From contig NZ_CP154874.1 in assembly GCF_041729615.1 (NCBI RefSeq), positions 1,307,001 through 1,371,000 on the forward strand: DNA of 64,000 nt, in the 5' to 3' direction. Both the position numbers and the translations under genes were made by a program. Shown here piece by piece: positions 1 to 5,781 of the stretch. The notes beneath the pieces are model-generated. The model did no database searches. It had not been told where the DNA came from and worked only from the letters and a program-made list of their open reading frames with translations. Position 1 is the stretch's first letter. The number at the start of each line of letters is the position of its first letter. The DNA comes from Pseudomonas alcaligenes (GTDB taxonomy: Bacteria; Pseudomonadota; Gammaproteobacteria; Pseudomonadales; Pseudomonadaceae).

Positions 1-205
1 AGCTCGCCAGGTTCTCCTGGGAGGCACGCAGGCTCTGCTCGGCGTACTCCAGGCGCAGACTCTGCAGGGCGGATTCACCTTCGGCCTGGGCCTTGCCGTA
101 GCCACTGTCGTACATGCCGGAGCCATGCAGCCAGAACGCCACTGCGAAGAGGAGGATCAGCAGTAGCCAGATGTTCTCGCCGAGCCAGCCGAAGAAGGTC
201 CTCAT
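1..205 (-). CDS. Spanin-like phage lysis protein, cut by window start
   Basis: The reading frame starts at the ATG at 205-203 and runs off the left edge; 68 residues are visible. Residues 1-25 form an N-terminal membrane segment (FFGWLGENIWLLLILLFAVA is its core), followed by a hydrophilic Glu/Gln/Ala-rich stretch typical of a coiled coil. This is the layout of an inner-membrane spanin (Rz type), which links to an outer-membrane lipoprotein to disrupt the envelope at lysis. Its ATG overlaps the TGA of the small frame at 202-369 by four bases, and holin and endolysin genes lie directly upstream in the same leftward operon. The spanin role is inferred from topology and position; no family match was tested. 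Confidence 0.6.
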   Translation of the reverse strand, partial: MRTFFGWLGENIWLLLILLFAVAFWLHGSGMYDSGYGKAQAEGESALQSLRLEYAEQSLRASQENLAS

Positions 206-369
206 CTGCGCTGCCCCTTACGCCTGTGCCTGCGGGCGTCCAGCCGCGGCGGCGGTTCTCGGTGCGGAGGCGAGGCGTACAGCTCGCTGGCAGCGAGCCA
301 GTTCAGGGAACACGCGGCAGGTGACGTGGTGGCGATGCTCATCGCCAGGCAGAGCAGTGGCACTTTCAC
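202..369 (-). CDS. Candidate small lipoprotein nested in endolysin gene
   Basis: A 55-residue frame starting with GTG at 369-367, preceded by a good ribosome-binding site (GAGAGG, seven bases upstream). It has a short hydrophobic N-terminus, a possible lipobox ending at the Cys of SPAAC near residue 20, and a Pro- and Arg-rich tail. Those are the features of outer-membrane spanins (Rz1 type). It overlaps the end of the transglycosylase gene in another frame and ends in an ATGA overlap with the membrane protein at 205. The order (o-spanin before i-spanin) would be reversed from the usual Rz/Rz1, so the call is tentative; it could also be a chance frame. Confidence 0.35.
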   Translation of the reverse strand: MKVPLLCLAMSIATTSPAACSLNWLAASELYASPPHREPPPRLDARRHRRKGQRR

Positions 370-1000
370 GGTGGTACCTCTCGGCACACACGCCAGAGCC
401 CCAGCCGGCAGCCGCGTACATGGGCTCCCAGCGCAGCAGGATGGCGCGCGGGTAGTGGCGGTTCTCACGGAAGTTGGCAGTCGAGCGGCCGGCGTTGTGC
501 CGCTCGACGGAATCGAACCAGGCCAGCTTGTCGGCCCCTTTAGCCGAGGCCAGCACGCGGTCGCGATTCACCCATCCCTGCCCGCCGTTGTAGGCCGAGA
601 GCACGAATGCCCAGCGATCGCAGTCGCTGGATGCCTGGTTGCGTTCATACAGCCAGCGGTCGTAGGTGACCATGGCGCGCAGGGCCCAGCCCGGGTTGTA
701 AGGCTGCGCGGGGCCCAGGCTGCTGGGGTACAGCTCGGCCATCCAGTCGGCCGTGGCCGGCATGAACTGGGCCAGCCCCTGGGCACCTACCGGCGAGCGC
801 GCCTGGCTGCGCCAGCGGCTCTCCTGGTGTACCTGGCCGGCCAGCGTGGCCACCGGTGCGCCTAGGCCCCACTCGGCATGGGCGGCGCGCACCAGGAGCC
901 GGTGGTGCTGTTCGGCGGCGAGCGGAATCTCGTCGGCGGCGAACGCCGGATGGCAGCCGCTTAGCAGGGCTACAGCGCAGCTGACGATCATTATGCGCAT
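218..1000 (-). CDS. Phage lytic transglycosylase (endolysin)
   Basis: A 260-residue protein with an N-terminal signal sequence (1-21) containing a possible lipobox LLSGC at 12-16, and an SLT-type lysozyme fold. The catalytic Glu is E60 in QESRW, followed by the GAQGLAQFMP signature at 72-81 and the SAYNGG motif that lines the active site. It would cleave the glycan strands of peptidoglycan with formation of 1,6-anhydromuramic acid during phage lysis. The ATG at 1000 is chosen because it begins the signal sequence and lies two bases after the holin stop. The last 50 or so residues are low-complexity and overlap another frame, so the conserved domain ends well before the stop. Confidence 0.85.
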   Translation of the reverse strand: MRIMIVSCAVALLSGCHPAFAADEIPLAAEQHHRLLVRAAHAEWGLGAPVATLAGQVHQESRWRSQARSPVGAQGLAQFMPATADWMAELYPSSLGPAQPYNPGWALRAMVTYDRWLYERNQASSDCDRWAFVLSAYNGGQGWVNRDRVLASAKGADKLAWFDSVERHNAGRSTANFRENRHYPRAILLRWEPMYAAAGWGSGVCAERYHRESATALPGDEHRHHVTCRVFPELARCQRAVRLASAPRTAAAAGRPQAQA

Positions 1001-1002
1001 AG

Positions 1003-1308
1003 TCAGAGCCCCAGCGTCATGCCCAGCACTACGGCCAGGACGATCAGGGCGCGGCGCAGCCAGGCGCCGACGATGTGGATGCCGCCGATGCACTCATGCG
1101 GGCGGTCCTCGGGGTAGGGAAACAGACTGCGGTCGATCCAGTAGCCGATCACGGCGGCCAGGGTCACCAGGCCGGCCTTGTACAGCACCACCTGGAGCTG
1201 CTCCGGGCGCACCGCCGCCAGGGCCAGCAGCAGGCACAGGGCGATGATGGTCCAGAGCGTCATGCGCGGCGCACGCAGGCGCCGGCGGGAATGGGGGGAA
1301 CGAGACAT
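1003..1308 (-). CDS. Putative phage holin
   Basis: This 101-residue protein has an Arg-rich N-terminus and then three hydrophobic segments at about residues 16-33, 39-55 and 83-101, with the motif GYWIDRSLFPY after the second. That pattern matches the putative 2/3-transmembrane holins of Pseudomonas transposable phages. Holins form the inner-membrane lesions that time lysis and release the endolysin. The endolysin gene follows after two bases. I chose the ATG at 1308 rather than upstream starts because it gives the usual short basic N-terminus. Assignment rests on topology, motif and position. Confidence 0.7.
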   Translation of the reverse strand: MSRSPHSRRRLRAPRMTLWTIIALCLLLALAAVRPEQLQVVLYKAGLVTLAAVIGYWIDRSLFPYPEDRPHECIGGIHIVGAWLRRALIVLAVVLGMTLGL

Positions 1309-1427
1309 GGGGCTCTCCGCGCTGGTGGCCGTCCATGGCCGGGTTGATGGTCCGTCCTGCATCAGCAGGCAGGACGATCATCGTCACGCGCGCGCGGAAA
1401 GTATTTTTGGGGGGCGAAAAATCAATC
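1309..1427 (-). promoter_or_regulatory. Probable leftward late (lysis) promoter region with dyad
   Basis: This gap separates a terminator (1428-1456) from the holin start and probably holds the promoter for the leftward late operon. It contains an inverted repeat, CGTCCTGC at 1353-1360 and GCAGGACG at 1369-1376, and an AT-rich patch near 1399-1422. I see no good -35/-10 pair, which would fit activator-dependent transcription by a Mor/C-type protein such as the one at 13898. The activator link is inference. Confidence 0.35.
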
Positions 1428-1456
1428 GAGAGAAGAAGGCGCCCGGGGTGCCTTCT
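1428..1456 (-). terminator. Rho-independent terminator after phage gene 1464-1925
   Basis: On the minus strand a stem AGAAGGC / GCCTTCT (arms at 1450-1456 and 1434-1440) is followed by a pyrimidine tract TCTCT. It lies just past the stop at 1464 and would separate the immunity-side leftward genes from the lysis genes. Confidence 0.6.
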
Positions 1457-1463
1457 GCCACGC

Positions 1464-1925
1464 TCAGATTCGACTCAGCACTTCTGCGATAAAGTTCAGC
1501 ACATGCTTCTTGCACCACTCCTGAGAGATTTCCTCCGAGCTAATGGTCGGAGCATTCGGCTCGAAGGACTCGTTTTTTCCCTTGACGCCCCAGACCACGT
1601 AGGTCACTTGGATGTATCCATTCATGAGCATCTGGAACTTGAGAGTGGAATGCTGGTAGCTCGGCCGGGAGCCGTTCCCAATTCGCACCTCCAGAGTAAC
1701 GAATGGATTGGGGGCGTCGAAACTGTGCGAGATATTCGCCTCTTCCCCTCGTTGCAAAAGCTCGTTTACCGTTTGGCCGAGCACCGACTCAACCTGAGTC
1801 TGGAAAATGCGGATGACCCGCTCTTTACGCTCAGACGCTGCCTGAGCCTTTTGTCGCGCTGCCGCTTCCTCGCTCTTACGCTGCTGCTCTCTGGCTGCAA
1901 ACAGCGCATCCAATTCCGACTTCAT
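1464..1925 (-). CDS. Hypothetical phage protein
   Basis: A 153-residue soluble protein I do not recognise. Residues 1-45 are rich in Glu, Lys, Gln and Ala and look like a long charged helix or coiled coil; the C-terminal part is mixed alpha/beta with several Trp and Tyr. It has no signal peptide or membrane segment. The start ATG at 1925 has a GGA just upstream. It is the last gene before a terminator in the leftward group that begins with the repressor, so it may be expressed in the lysogen, either as an accessory trait or as an immunity-linked function; nothing in the sequence decides this. Confidence 0.6.
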   Translation of the reverse strand: MKSELDALFAAREQQRKSEEAAARQKAQAASERKERVIRIFQTQVESVLGQTVNELLQRGEEANISHSFDAPNPFVTLEVRIGNGSRPSYQHSTLKFQMLMNGYIQVTYVVWGVKGKNESFEPNAPTISSEEISQEWCKKHVLNFIAEVLSRI

Positions 1926-1954
1926 TCCTAGCTCTACCTCTATTGTTTCGGCAG

Positions 1955-2539
1955 TTACTGCCCTTGTTGAATCTGCTTGTACCGCCGCATGTACTCCTCG
2001 TAGCTCAGCGACTGACTGTCGAGCTCCTGGAGCTTTTCCTGGACGGATAGCGACTGTGCTTCCTCTGGCGTCTTGGCGACTGGCTTCTGGCCCAGGCCGG
2101 CGGCCCCATTCGGGAAAAGCTGATCCACCAGCTCGTTGATCTTGTTCTCAGCGCTGATGAACTTGTCCGGGCGGCCACCGCCGTCACGCGAGTCGTACAG
2201 TGCCTGGCCGACCTTGCGGCCGTTCTCGTACACGCGGATGTCGGCGAAATTCATGTAGAGCGCAGCATCCCAGTTCCAGGTGCCGATGTAGGTGGTCGCC
2301 AGAGGGCAGCGCGAGGGGCTGGCGCCCGCGCGCAGCAGGTGAACGGTGAAACCCTTGGACTCCAGGTTGGCGGTGTACACATCCGTGAACCCTTGGCGCA
2401 CACCCTTGGCCGGGATCAGACAGATATCTGGAGCCAGCTGGGGATTGAGGTCAGGAGCATCCACCGTCTGCTTGATGCTGCAGCCCACCATCATCAACGC
2501 TGCAGCTGCAACTCCGAACTGTTTGAGCATCTTGGCCAT
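1955..2539 (-). CDS. Prophage lipoprotein, Sbal_3080-like
   Basis: A 194-residue protein with a signal sequence and a clear lipobox MMVGC ending at C20, so it should be lipid-anchored in the envelope. Its overall look (SIKQTV right after the lipidated Cys, then a domain with YIGTWNWD and an ENGRKVGQALYDSR stretch) recalls the Sbal_3080 lipoprotein family, whose function is not known. The C-terminal 40 residues are polar and Gln/Glu-rich. I chose the ATG at 2539 because it directly begins the signal sequence. A lipoprotein made from the lysogenic side of a prophage could alter the host surface, for example by superinfection exclusion, but that is only a guess. Confidence 0.65.
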   Translation of the reverse strand: MAKMLKQFGVAAAALMMVGCSIKQTVDAPDLNPQLAPDICLIPAKGVRQGFTDVYTANLESKGFTVHLLRAGASPSRCPLATTYIGTWNWDAALYMNFADIRVYENGRKVGQALYDSRDGGGRPDKFISAENKINELVDQLFPNGAAGLGQKPVAKTPEEAQSLSVQEKLQELDSQSLSYEEYMRRYKQIQQGQ

Positions 2540-2565
2540 CCCTGCGCCGTCTGCGGCGCTCCCAG

Positions 2566-3147
2566 TTAGATGAAAATCCGCCCTGCGATGGCGGACACGA
2601 TGATCAGCGTGATCAGATGCGATGGATAGCGCTTCCACAGTTGCACCATCTGCTCCCACCAGCTGAAAGCAGAGGCGGAGCGAGCGGGCTTCGGCTGCTC
2701 ACGCTCCTCGACAAAGCGCAGTACGCCCTTTAGCTGCTCGGGGCTTAGTTTGTTCAGCACTGCGCTGCCGAATTCGCGAGAGCAGAAGCGCGTCATCTCC
2801 TGGTAGACGCCCCGCTGGTTCGCCACCTCCAGCACTTCGGCCACCAGCCGCTTGGCATGGGCATGTGCATGCAGCTGCTCCGCATGGTCGAGCAGGGCCT
2901 TCTCGGCCAAGGAGAACTTCTCTCGCGGGATCTCGTCGATCTTGCTGACGCCTGTCTGCGTGTGGACGACATCCTTCCAGAGCAGGCGCGGATCAACCCC
3001 ATAATCGGTGCTGATTTCCGTCACTAGCCGGTTTAAGCGCCGACGCTGCTCCGGGGATAGAGGCTCCTGGTCTGGCGAGACATGCACCTCGATATAGTCC
3101 CGGCCGGCAACCCGATTGCGATCTCCATCTACTTCAATGTCACTCAC
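2566..3147 (-). CDS. Tail-anchored phage protein with RVAGRD motif
   Basis: 193 residues from a GTG start at 3147 with a strong AAGGAG site upstream. Residues 8-19 carry the motif DGDRNRVAGRDY, seen again in the repressor next door. The middle (30-155) is mostly helical and contains a DYGVDPRLLWKDV segment. The last 20 residues are hydrophobic (HLITLIIVSAIAGRIFI), suggesting a C-terminal membrane anchor. It starts three bases after the repressor stop, so the two are probably made together from the lysogenic promoter. I do not recognise a named function. Regulation of, or signalling to, the repressor is an inference from the shared motif and coupling. Confidence 0.7.
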   Translation of the reverse strand: MSDIEVDGDRNRVAGRDYIEVHVSPDQEPLSPEQRRRLNRLVTEISTDYGVDPRLLWKDVVHTQTGVSKIDEIPREKFSLAEKALLDHAEQLHAHAHAKRLVAEVLEVANQRGVYQEMTRFCSREFGSAVLNKLSPEQLKGVLRFVEEREQPKPARSASAFSWWEQMVQLWKRYPSHLITLIIVSAIAGRIFI

Positions 3148-3150
3148 GAA

Positions 3151-3573
3151 CTACTCCTTGCGCTCCTTGAAATCCCTGCCTGCAACCCGGTGGCCACTTC
3201 CAGAAACCTTGATCCCTGCTTCCGCGGTCGGCGCCTTGGGCTTGGCCTTCTTGCCGCCCATCAGCAGCTCGGCCAGCAGTGCCTTGCGAGCCGGTGCAGC
3301 CATTCCTCTGTAAGCCTCCAGCAGCAGCTGCTCGTCGGCAGGCAAATGCGTCGACGTCGCCGCATTTGATCGCTCCCCGGTCAGCAAGAAGTTCGAATCA
3401 AGGCCTTCTCCAACCCATACAGCCAGAGCCCTCGCATCAGGCGCAGAGCGATCTTGCTCCCAGCCGATCTGGGTCCGCTTTGAGGCCCCAACGAATGCAG
3501 CGAAATCCGTCTGGTTGTAGCCCAGCCGTTCGCGCTCCGCTTTCAGCCTTTCTCCTAGTGAAATATCTGGCAC
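3151..3573 (-). CDS. Phage repressor, XRE-type helix-turn-helix
   Basis: A 140-residue protein with an N-terminal HTH of the XRE/Cro-CI class at about residues 5-60 (LKAERERLGYNQTDFAAFVG). The C-terminus lacks a LexA-like peptidase domain, and ends in a GSGHRVAGRDF tail. It faces the early operon across an 84-base gap with operator-like repeats, so it should be the lysogeny repressor (Mu c functional equivalent). The start is the GTG at 3573-3571; that codon lies inside operator copy 1, with AAGG seven bases upstream. Binding of its own operator could therefore also hinder its own transcription. Confidence 0.85.
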   Translation of the reverse strand: MPDISLGERLKAERERLGYNQTDFAAFVGASKRTQIGWEQDRSAPDARALAVWVGEGLDSNFLLTGERSNAATSTHLPADEQLLLEAYRGMAAPARKALLAELLMGGKKAKPKAPTAEAGIKVSGSGHRVAGRDFKERKE

Positions 3574-3640
3574 TTAAATACCTTGACAGGTGCAATATTT
3601 GGCACCATCATCCTTCACACAAACCCGAAATATCTTTGCA
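3558..3640 (+). promoter_or_regulatory. Phage early promoter with three operator-like boxes
   Basis: A consensus -35 TTGACA (3583-3588) is followed by exactly 17 bases and a -10-like CATCAT (3606-3611), pointing at the early genes. Three related 16-base boxes occur: GTGAAATATCTGGCAC (3558-3573), GTGCAATATTTGGCAC (3590-3605) and CCGAAATATCTTTGCA (3625-3640). The middle copy fills the -35/-10 spacer; copy 1 covers the repressor start codon; copy 3 lies in the early leader before the first gene. Box 2 is a partial palindrome (GTGC with GCAC). This is the expected layout of a phage immunity switch. Confidence 0.75.
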
Positions 3641-3657
3641 TCACAGGAGCCACCGCC

Positions 3658-3867
3658 ATGGCCACTGCAACCAAAGCCCTAACCGCCGACCAGGTGAAAG
3701 AGCGCTTTCGCCAAGCCGGAAAAACCTTCACCGCATGGGCCGAGGAGAACGGCTACACCCGTAACGAGGTGTACCGCGTCCTCAACGGCCAGGCCAAAGC
3801 CAACTATGGCAAAGCCCATGAAATCGCGGTCAAGCTGGGGCTCAAGCCCGCAGCTGCTGCAGCTTGA
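3658..3867 (+). CDS. BcepMu gp16-family DNA-binding protein (Ner-like position)
   Basis: A 69-residue protein matching the BcepMu gp16 family in pattern: FRQAGKTFTAWAEENGY, VYRVLNG and GKAHEIAVKLGLK. The family is small, phage-associated and looks like a winged or helix-turn-helix DNA binder. It is the first gene of the rightward early operon, where Mu has ner, so it probably acts as the Cro-like negative regulator of the repressor and/or early promoter. The ATG at 3658 has AGGAG eight bases upstream. The role is inferred from position; the family's biochemistry is not known to me. Confidence 0.75.
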   Translation: MATATKALTADQVKERFRQAGKTFTAWAEENGYTRNEVYRVLNGQAKANYGKAHEIAVKLGLKPAAAAA

Positions 3868-3877
3868 GGACACCGCC

Positions 3878-4354
3878 ATGTCCAACAAGCCGCAGATCTC
3901 CTTCGAGGAGATCGAACTCATCCCGCACCCGCTCGAAGCCTGGCGTATGGCGCTTAATGCGCTGATCGCCGTGGCACCCGGCACTGCGGTCGATATCGCC
4001 TGGCACCTCAAGGATGCCCGCGAGAAGACTCTGGTGTGCCGCTCCTTCTCGGCCACACAAGGCGAAGTGAAGCTGATCGACCGCCTGATGCTGATTGGTG
4101 CCGGGAAGCTGGTTGGCCAGCGCCTGGATCAACAGCGCGCCGCCGGTGTGATTCATCCAGCTGATCACATAGCCAGCTCGTCAAGGCGCGTGCATCTGCA
4201 TCCCACGTTGCATCCCAGCTCAGGGCCTGCAGCGACTCCTGCAACTGGCCCGGCCGAACAACGCCGGCCTGTTCAACAGCTGCGGCCAGGTGAAGCCATG
4301 CCTGAGACAGGGCATTCACCTGCGCCATCAGATTTCCTGCCTGATCGGTCATGA
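3878..4354 (+). CDS. Hypothetical early phage protein
   Basis: 158 residues from the ATG at 3878, which lies ten bases after the previous stop. The first 85 or so residues look like a genuine protein (PHPLEAWRMALNALIAVAPGTAVDIAWHLKDARE). Beyond about residue 90 the composition turns Pro/His/Ser-rich because the frame runs antisense to the leftward gene at 4008-4352. The product may therefore have a conserved N-terminal domain with an unconserved tail, or the gene may have lost an earlier stop. I recognise no family. Confidence 0.55.
   Translation: MSNKPQISFEEIELIPHPLEAWRMALNALIAVAPGTAVDIAWHLKDAREKTLVCRSFSATQGEVKLIDRLMLIGAGKLVGQRLDQQRAAGVIHPADHIASSSRRVHLHPTLHPSSGPAATPATGPAEQRRPVQQLRPGEAMPETGHSPAPSDFLPDRS
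4008..4352 (-). CDS. Hypothetical phage protein, antisense to early operon
   Basis: A 114-residue frame on the strand opposite the early operon. Its first 70 residues read like a real helical protein (AQVNALSQAWLHLAAAVEQA, then LQALSWDATWDADARALTSW), with AGGAG eight bases before the ATG at 4352. After residue 75 it becomes Arg/Ser/Gly-rich where it overlaps the rightward gene at 3878. So each of the two opposed genes has a protein-like N-terminus and a degenerate shared tail. Such a gene could be a conserved leftward accessory regulator. No family is recognised; confidence is limited by the overlap. Confidence 0.5.
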   Translation of the reverse strand: MTDQAGNLMAQVNALSQAWLHLAAAVEQAGVVRPGQLQESLQALSWDATWDADARALTSWLCDQLDESHRRRAVDPGAGQPASRHQSASGGRSASLRLVWPRRSGTPESSRGHP

Positions 4355-4391
4355 CCATGGCTCCTGTCGAGAATGTACACCGCCATGGTGG

Positions 4392-4424
4392 CCAATTGGT
4401 AACGGTTTTGCCCAGCAGCAAAAC
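4392..4424. promoter_or_regulatory. Dyads in divergent gap between opposed phage genes
   Basis: The 120-base gap between the leftward start at 4352 and the rightward start at 4473 contains the palindrome CCAATTGG (4392-4399) and an inverted repeat GTTTTGC (4405-4411) / GCAAAAC (4418-4424) with a six-base loop. It is AT-richer than its surroundings. A divergent promoter with an operator is likely, though I cannot assign -35/-10 boxes with confidence. Confidence 0.4.
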
Positions 4425-4472
4425 GGGAATTTATTTGGCGGGCCGCTCTGGCTTGCGCCTGAGGGCCCTCCA

Positions 4473-4955
4473 ATGAGGAAGCGCAATTGGAAAAGAGCCC
4501 AGCCGCGGACGATGTGCCAGGCGGTTGAGTGGTCGCTGGAGTTCGCCCTGGAGCACCGGCTAAACGCCGAGCGCATTGCCGAGCGGATGGGGCTGCCCAG
4601 TCACTGGGTGATCTACAAGTGGGCCAGCGAAGGGCGCATGCCGGCAGTGTTGATCCCCGCGTTCGAGCACGCCTGCGGCATCAACATGGTCAGCCGCTGG
4701 CTGGCCTCCACCAGCGGCAAGCTGCTGGTGGATCTGCCCACCGGCCGCAACTGCACCGCCGACGACATGCAGGAGCTGCAGGTGGTGCTGCATCACACCA
4801 CCGGCGCCCTGATGGCCTTCTACAACGGCACCGCAGATGCGGACGCCACCCTCGGTGCCCTGCAGAGCGGCCTGGAGGCACTGGCCTGGCACCGCGGGAA
4901 TGTCGCGCAGCACGCCCACCCACAACTCGAACTTGGAGAGCTTGGCGATGAGTAA
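4473..4955 (+). CDS. Probable HTH DNA-binding early phage protein
   Basis: 160 residues from the ATG at 4473, with GAGG eight bases upstream. Residues 13-55 (MCQAVEWSLEFALEHRLNAERIAERMGL then HWVIYKWASEGRMP) look like a helix-turn-helix followed by a phage regulator-like FEHACGINMVSRWLA segment. The C-terminal half is helical and ends in HPQLELGELGDE. The layout recalls CII-like phage regulators, but no firm family is claimed. It is the first rightward gene after the divergent gap and its stop overlaps the next start. Confidence 0.6.
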   Translation: MRKRNWKRAQPRTMCQAVEWSLEFALEHRLNAERIAERMGLPSHWVIYKWASEGRMPAVLIPAFEHACGINMVSRWLASTSGKLLVDLPTGRNCTADDMQELQVVLHHTTGALMAFYNGTADADATLGALQSGLEALAWHRGNVAQHAHPQLELGELGDE

Positions 4956-5181
4956 GGCCCTAGCACTGTTCAAGACCCTATTCGACGGCCCGCGCGACCC
5001 GCGCAGTGCCGAGTACCAGGAAGGTTGCCTGTACATCCTCCGCCGCAAGCTCGATGGCATAGGGAAGAAGGATTGCCCTTACCACATGCCCAGCGCCCAG
5101 GCCGACGCCTGGATAGCGGGATGCGAGGAAGGACTGCGCCAGTACCGATATCTCCAGCACAGCCAGGAGCAGAGCGTATGA
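4948..5181 (+). CDS. Hypothetical small early phage protein
   Basis: 77 residues, basic and soluble, with Cys28 and Cys43 and a run of Tyr/Arg. It resembles in length and style the product at 5503 (both contain a YILRRKL / ALRLRIE-like segment, a Cys, and a stretch similar to AGCEEGLRQYR versus YGCRRGADEFR). The two may be distant paralogues. The ATG at 4948 lies inside the end of the preceding gene, and the TGA overlaps the next ATG, so it is translationally coupled at both ends. Function unknown. Confidence 0.6.
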   Translation: MSKALALFKTLFDGPRDPRSAEYQEGCLYILRRKLDGIGKKDCPYHMPSAQADAWIAGCEEGLRQYRYLQHSQEQSV

Positions 5182-5486
5182 GCAAACCCCGCACCAGCGA
5201 GAGCGCCCTGCGCGTGCTGCGCGTCATGAAGGCCCTGAAGGGCCACAGCCTGCACGGCCTGAGCAATGGGGAGCTGGCCAAGGCCCTGGGCGAGAGCCCG
5301 GCCAACATCACTCGCTGCATGGACACCCTGATCGAAGCCGGCTTGGCCACTCGCCTGGAAACTGGGCGTTTTGCGCCGGGTATCGCCCTCCTGCAAATCG
5401 CCCAGGCCCATGCCAACGAGATGGCCAATGCCCAGGCGCGCATCAACGAGATCAACCAACGCGTGCTGGCCGGTGCCGGCCGCTGA
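5178..5486 (+). CDS. Small winged-helix (IclR-like N-terminal) phage regulator
   Basis: A 102-residue protein whose first 65 residues match the winged helix of IclR/MarR-type regulators: ALRVLRVMKALKGHSLHGLS, LAKALGESPANITRCMDTLIEAGL and a wing at ETGRFAPG. No effector domain follows; the rest is a short helical tail that could dimerise. In B3-type early operons such a protein probably modulates early transcription. The ATG at 5178 overlaps the upstream stop by four bases (ATGA). Confidence 0.7.
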   Translation: MSKPRTSESALRVLRVMKALKGHSLHGLSNGELAKALGESPANITRCMDTLIEAGLATRLETGRFAPGIALLQIAQAHANEMANAQARINEINQRVLAGAGR

Positions 5487-5502
5487 CAACAAGGAGCACC
5501 AG

Positions 5503-5781
5503 ATGGACTACCGCAAACTGGCCCAACGCCTGCTGCGTGGCGGCGATCGACACAGCCCTGTCTATGTCGACGGGATGTGTGCCGCCCTGCGCCTGCGCAT
5601 CGAGAACGAGCCCTCCGTCTGCACCTACCCACAGGGCAGCCTGGAGTTCGATGCCTATTTCTACGGCTGCCGTCGTGGGGCGGACGAGTTCCGTAATGCC
5701 CTGGTGGAGGCCAATGGTGACCGTACCGAGGCTATTGCCCGCCTTCAGCAACTGGCCGGCATCGATCGGAGGGCTGCGTAA
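5503..5781 (+). CDS. Hypothetical early phage protein
   Basis: 92 residues, no membrane segment or signal. It begins MDYRKLAQRLLRGG and contains CTYPQGSLEFDAYFYGCRRG, a Cys-spaced segment like that in the protein at 4948. AAGGAG sits upstream of the ATG. Its TAA overlaps the start of the DUF3102 gene by one base, which suggests coupled translation. Function unknown. Confidence 0.6.
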   Translation: MDYRKLAQRLLRGGDRHSPVYVDGMCAALRLRIENEPSVCTYPQGSLEFDAYFYGCRRGADEFRNALVEANGDRTEAIARLQQLAGIDRRAA

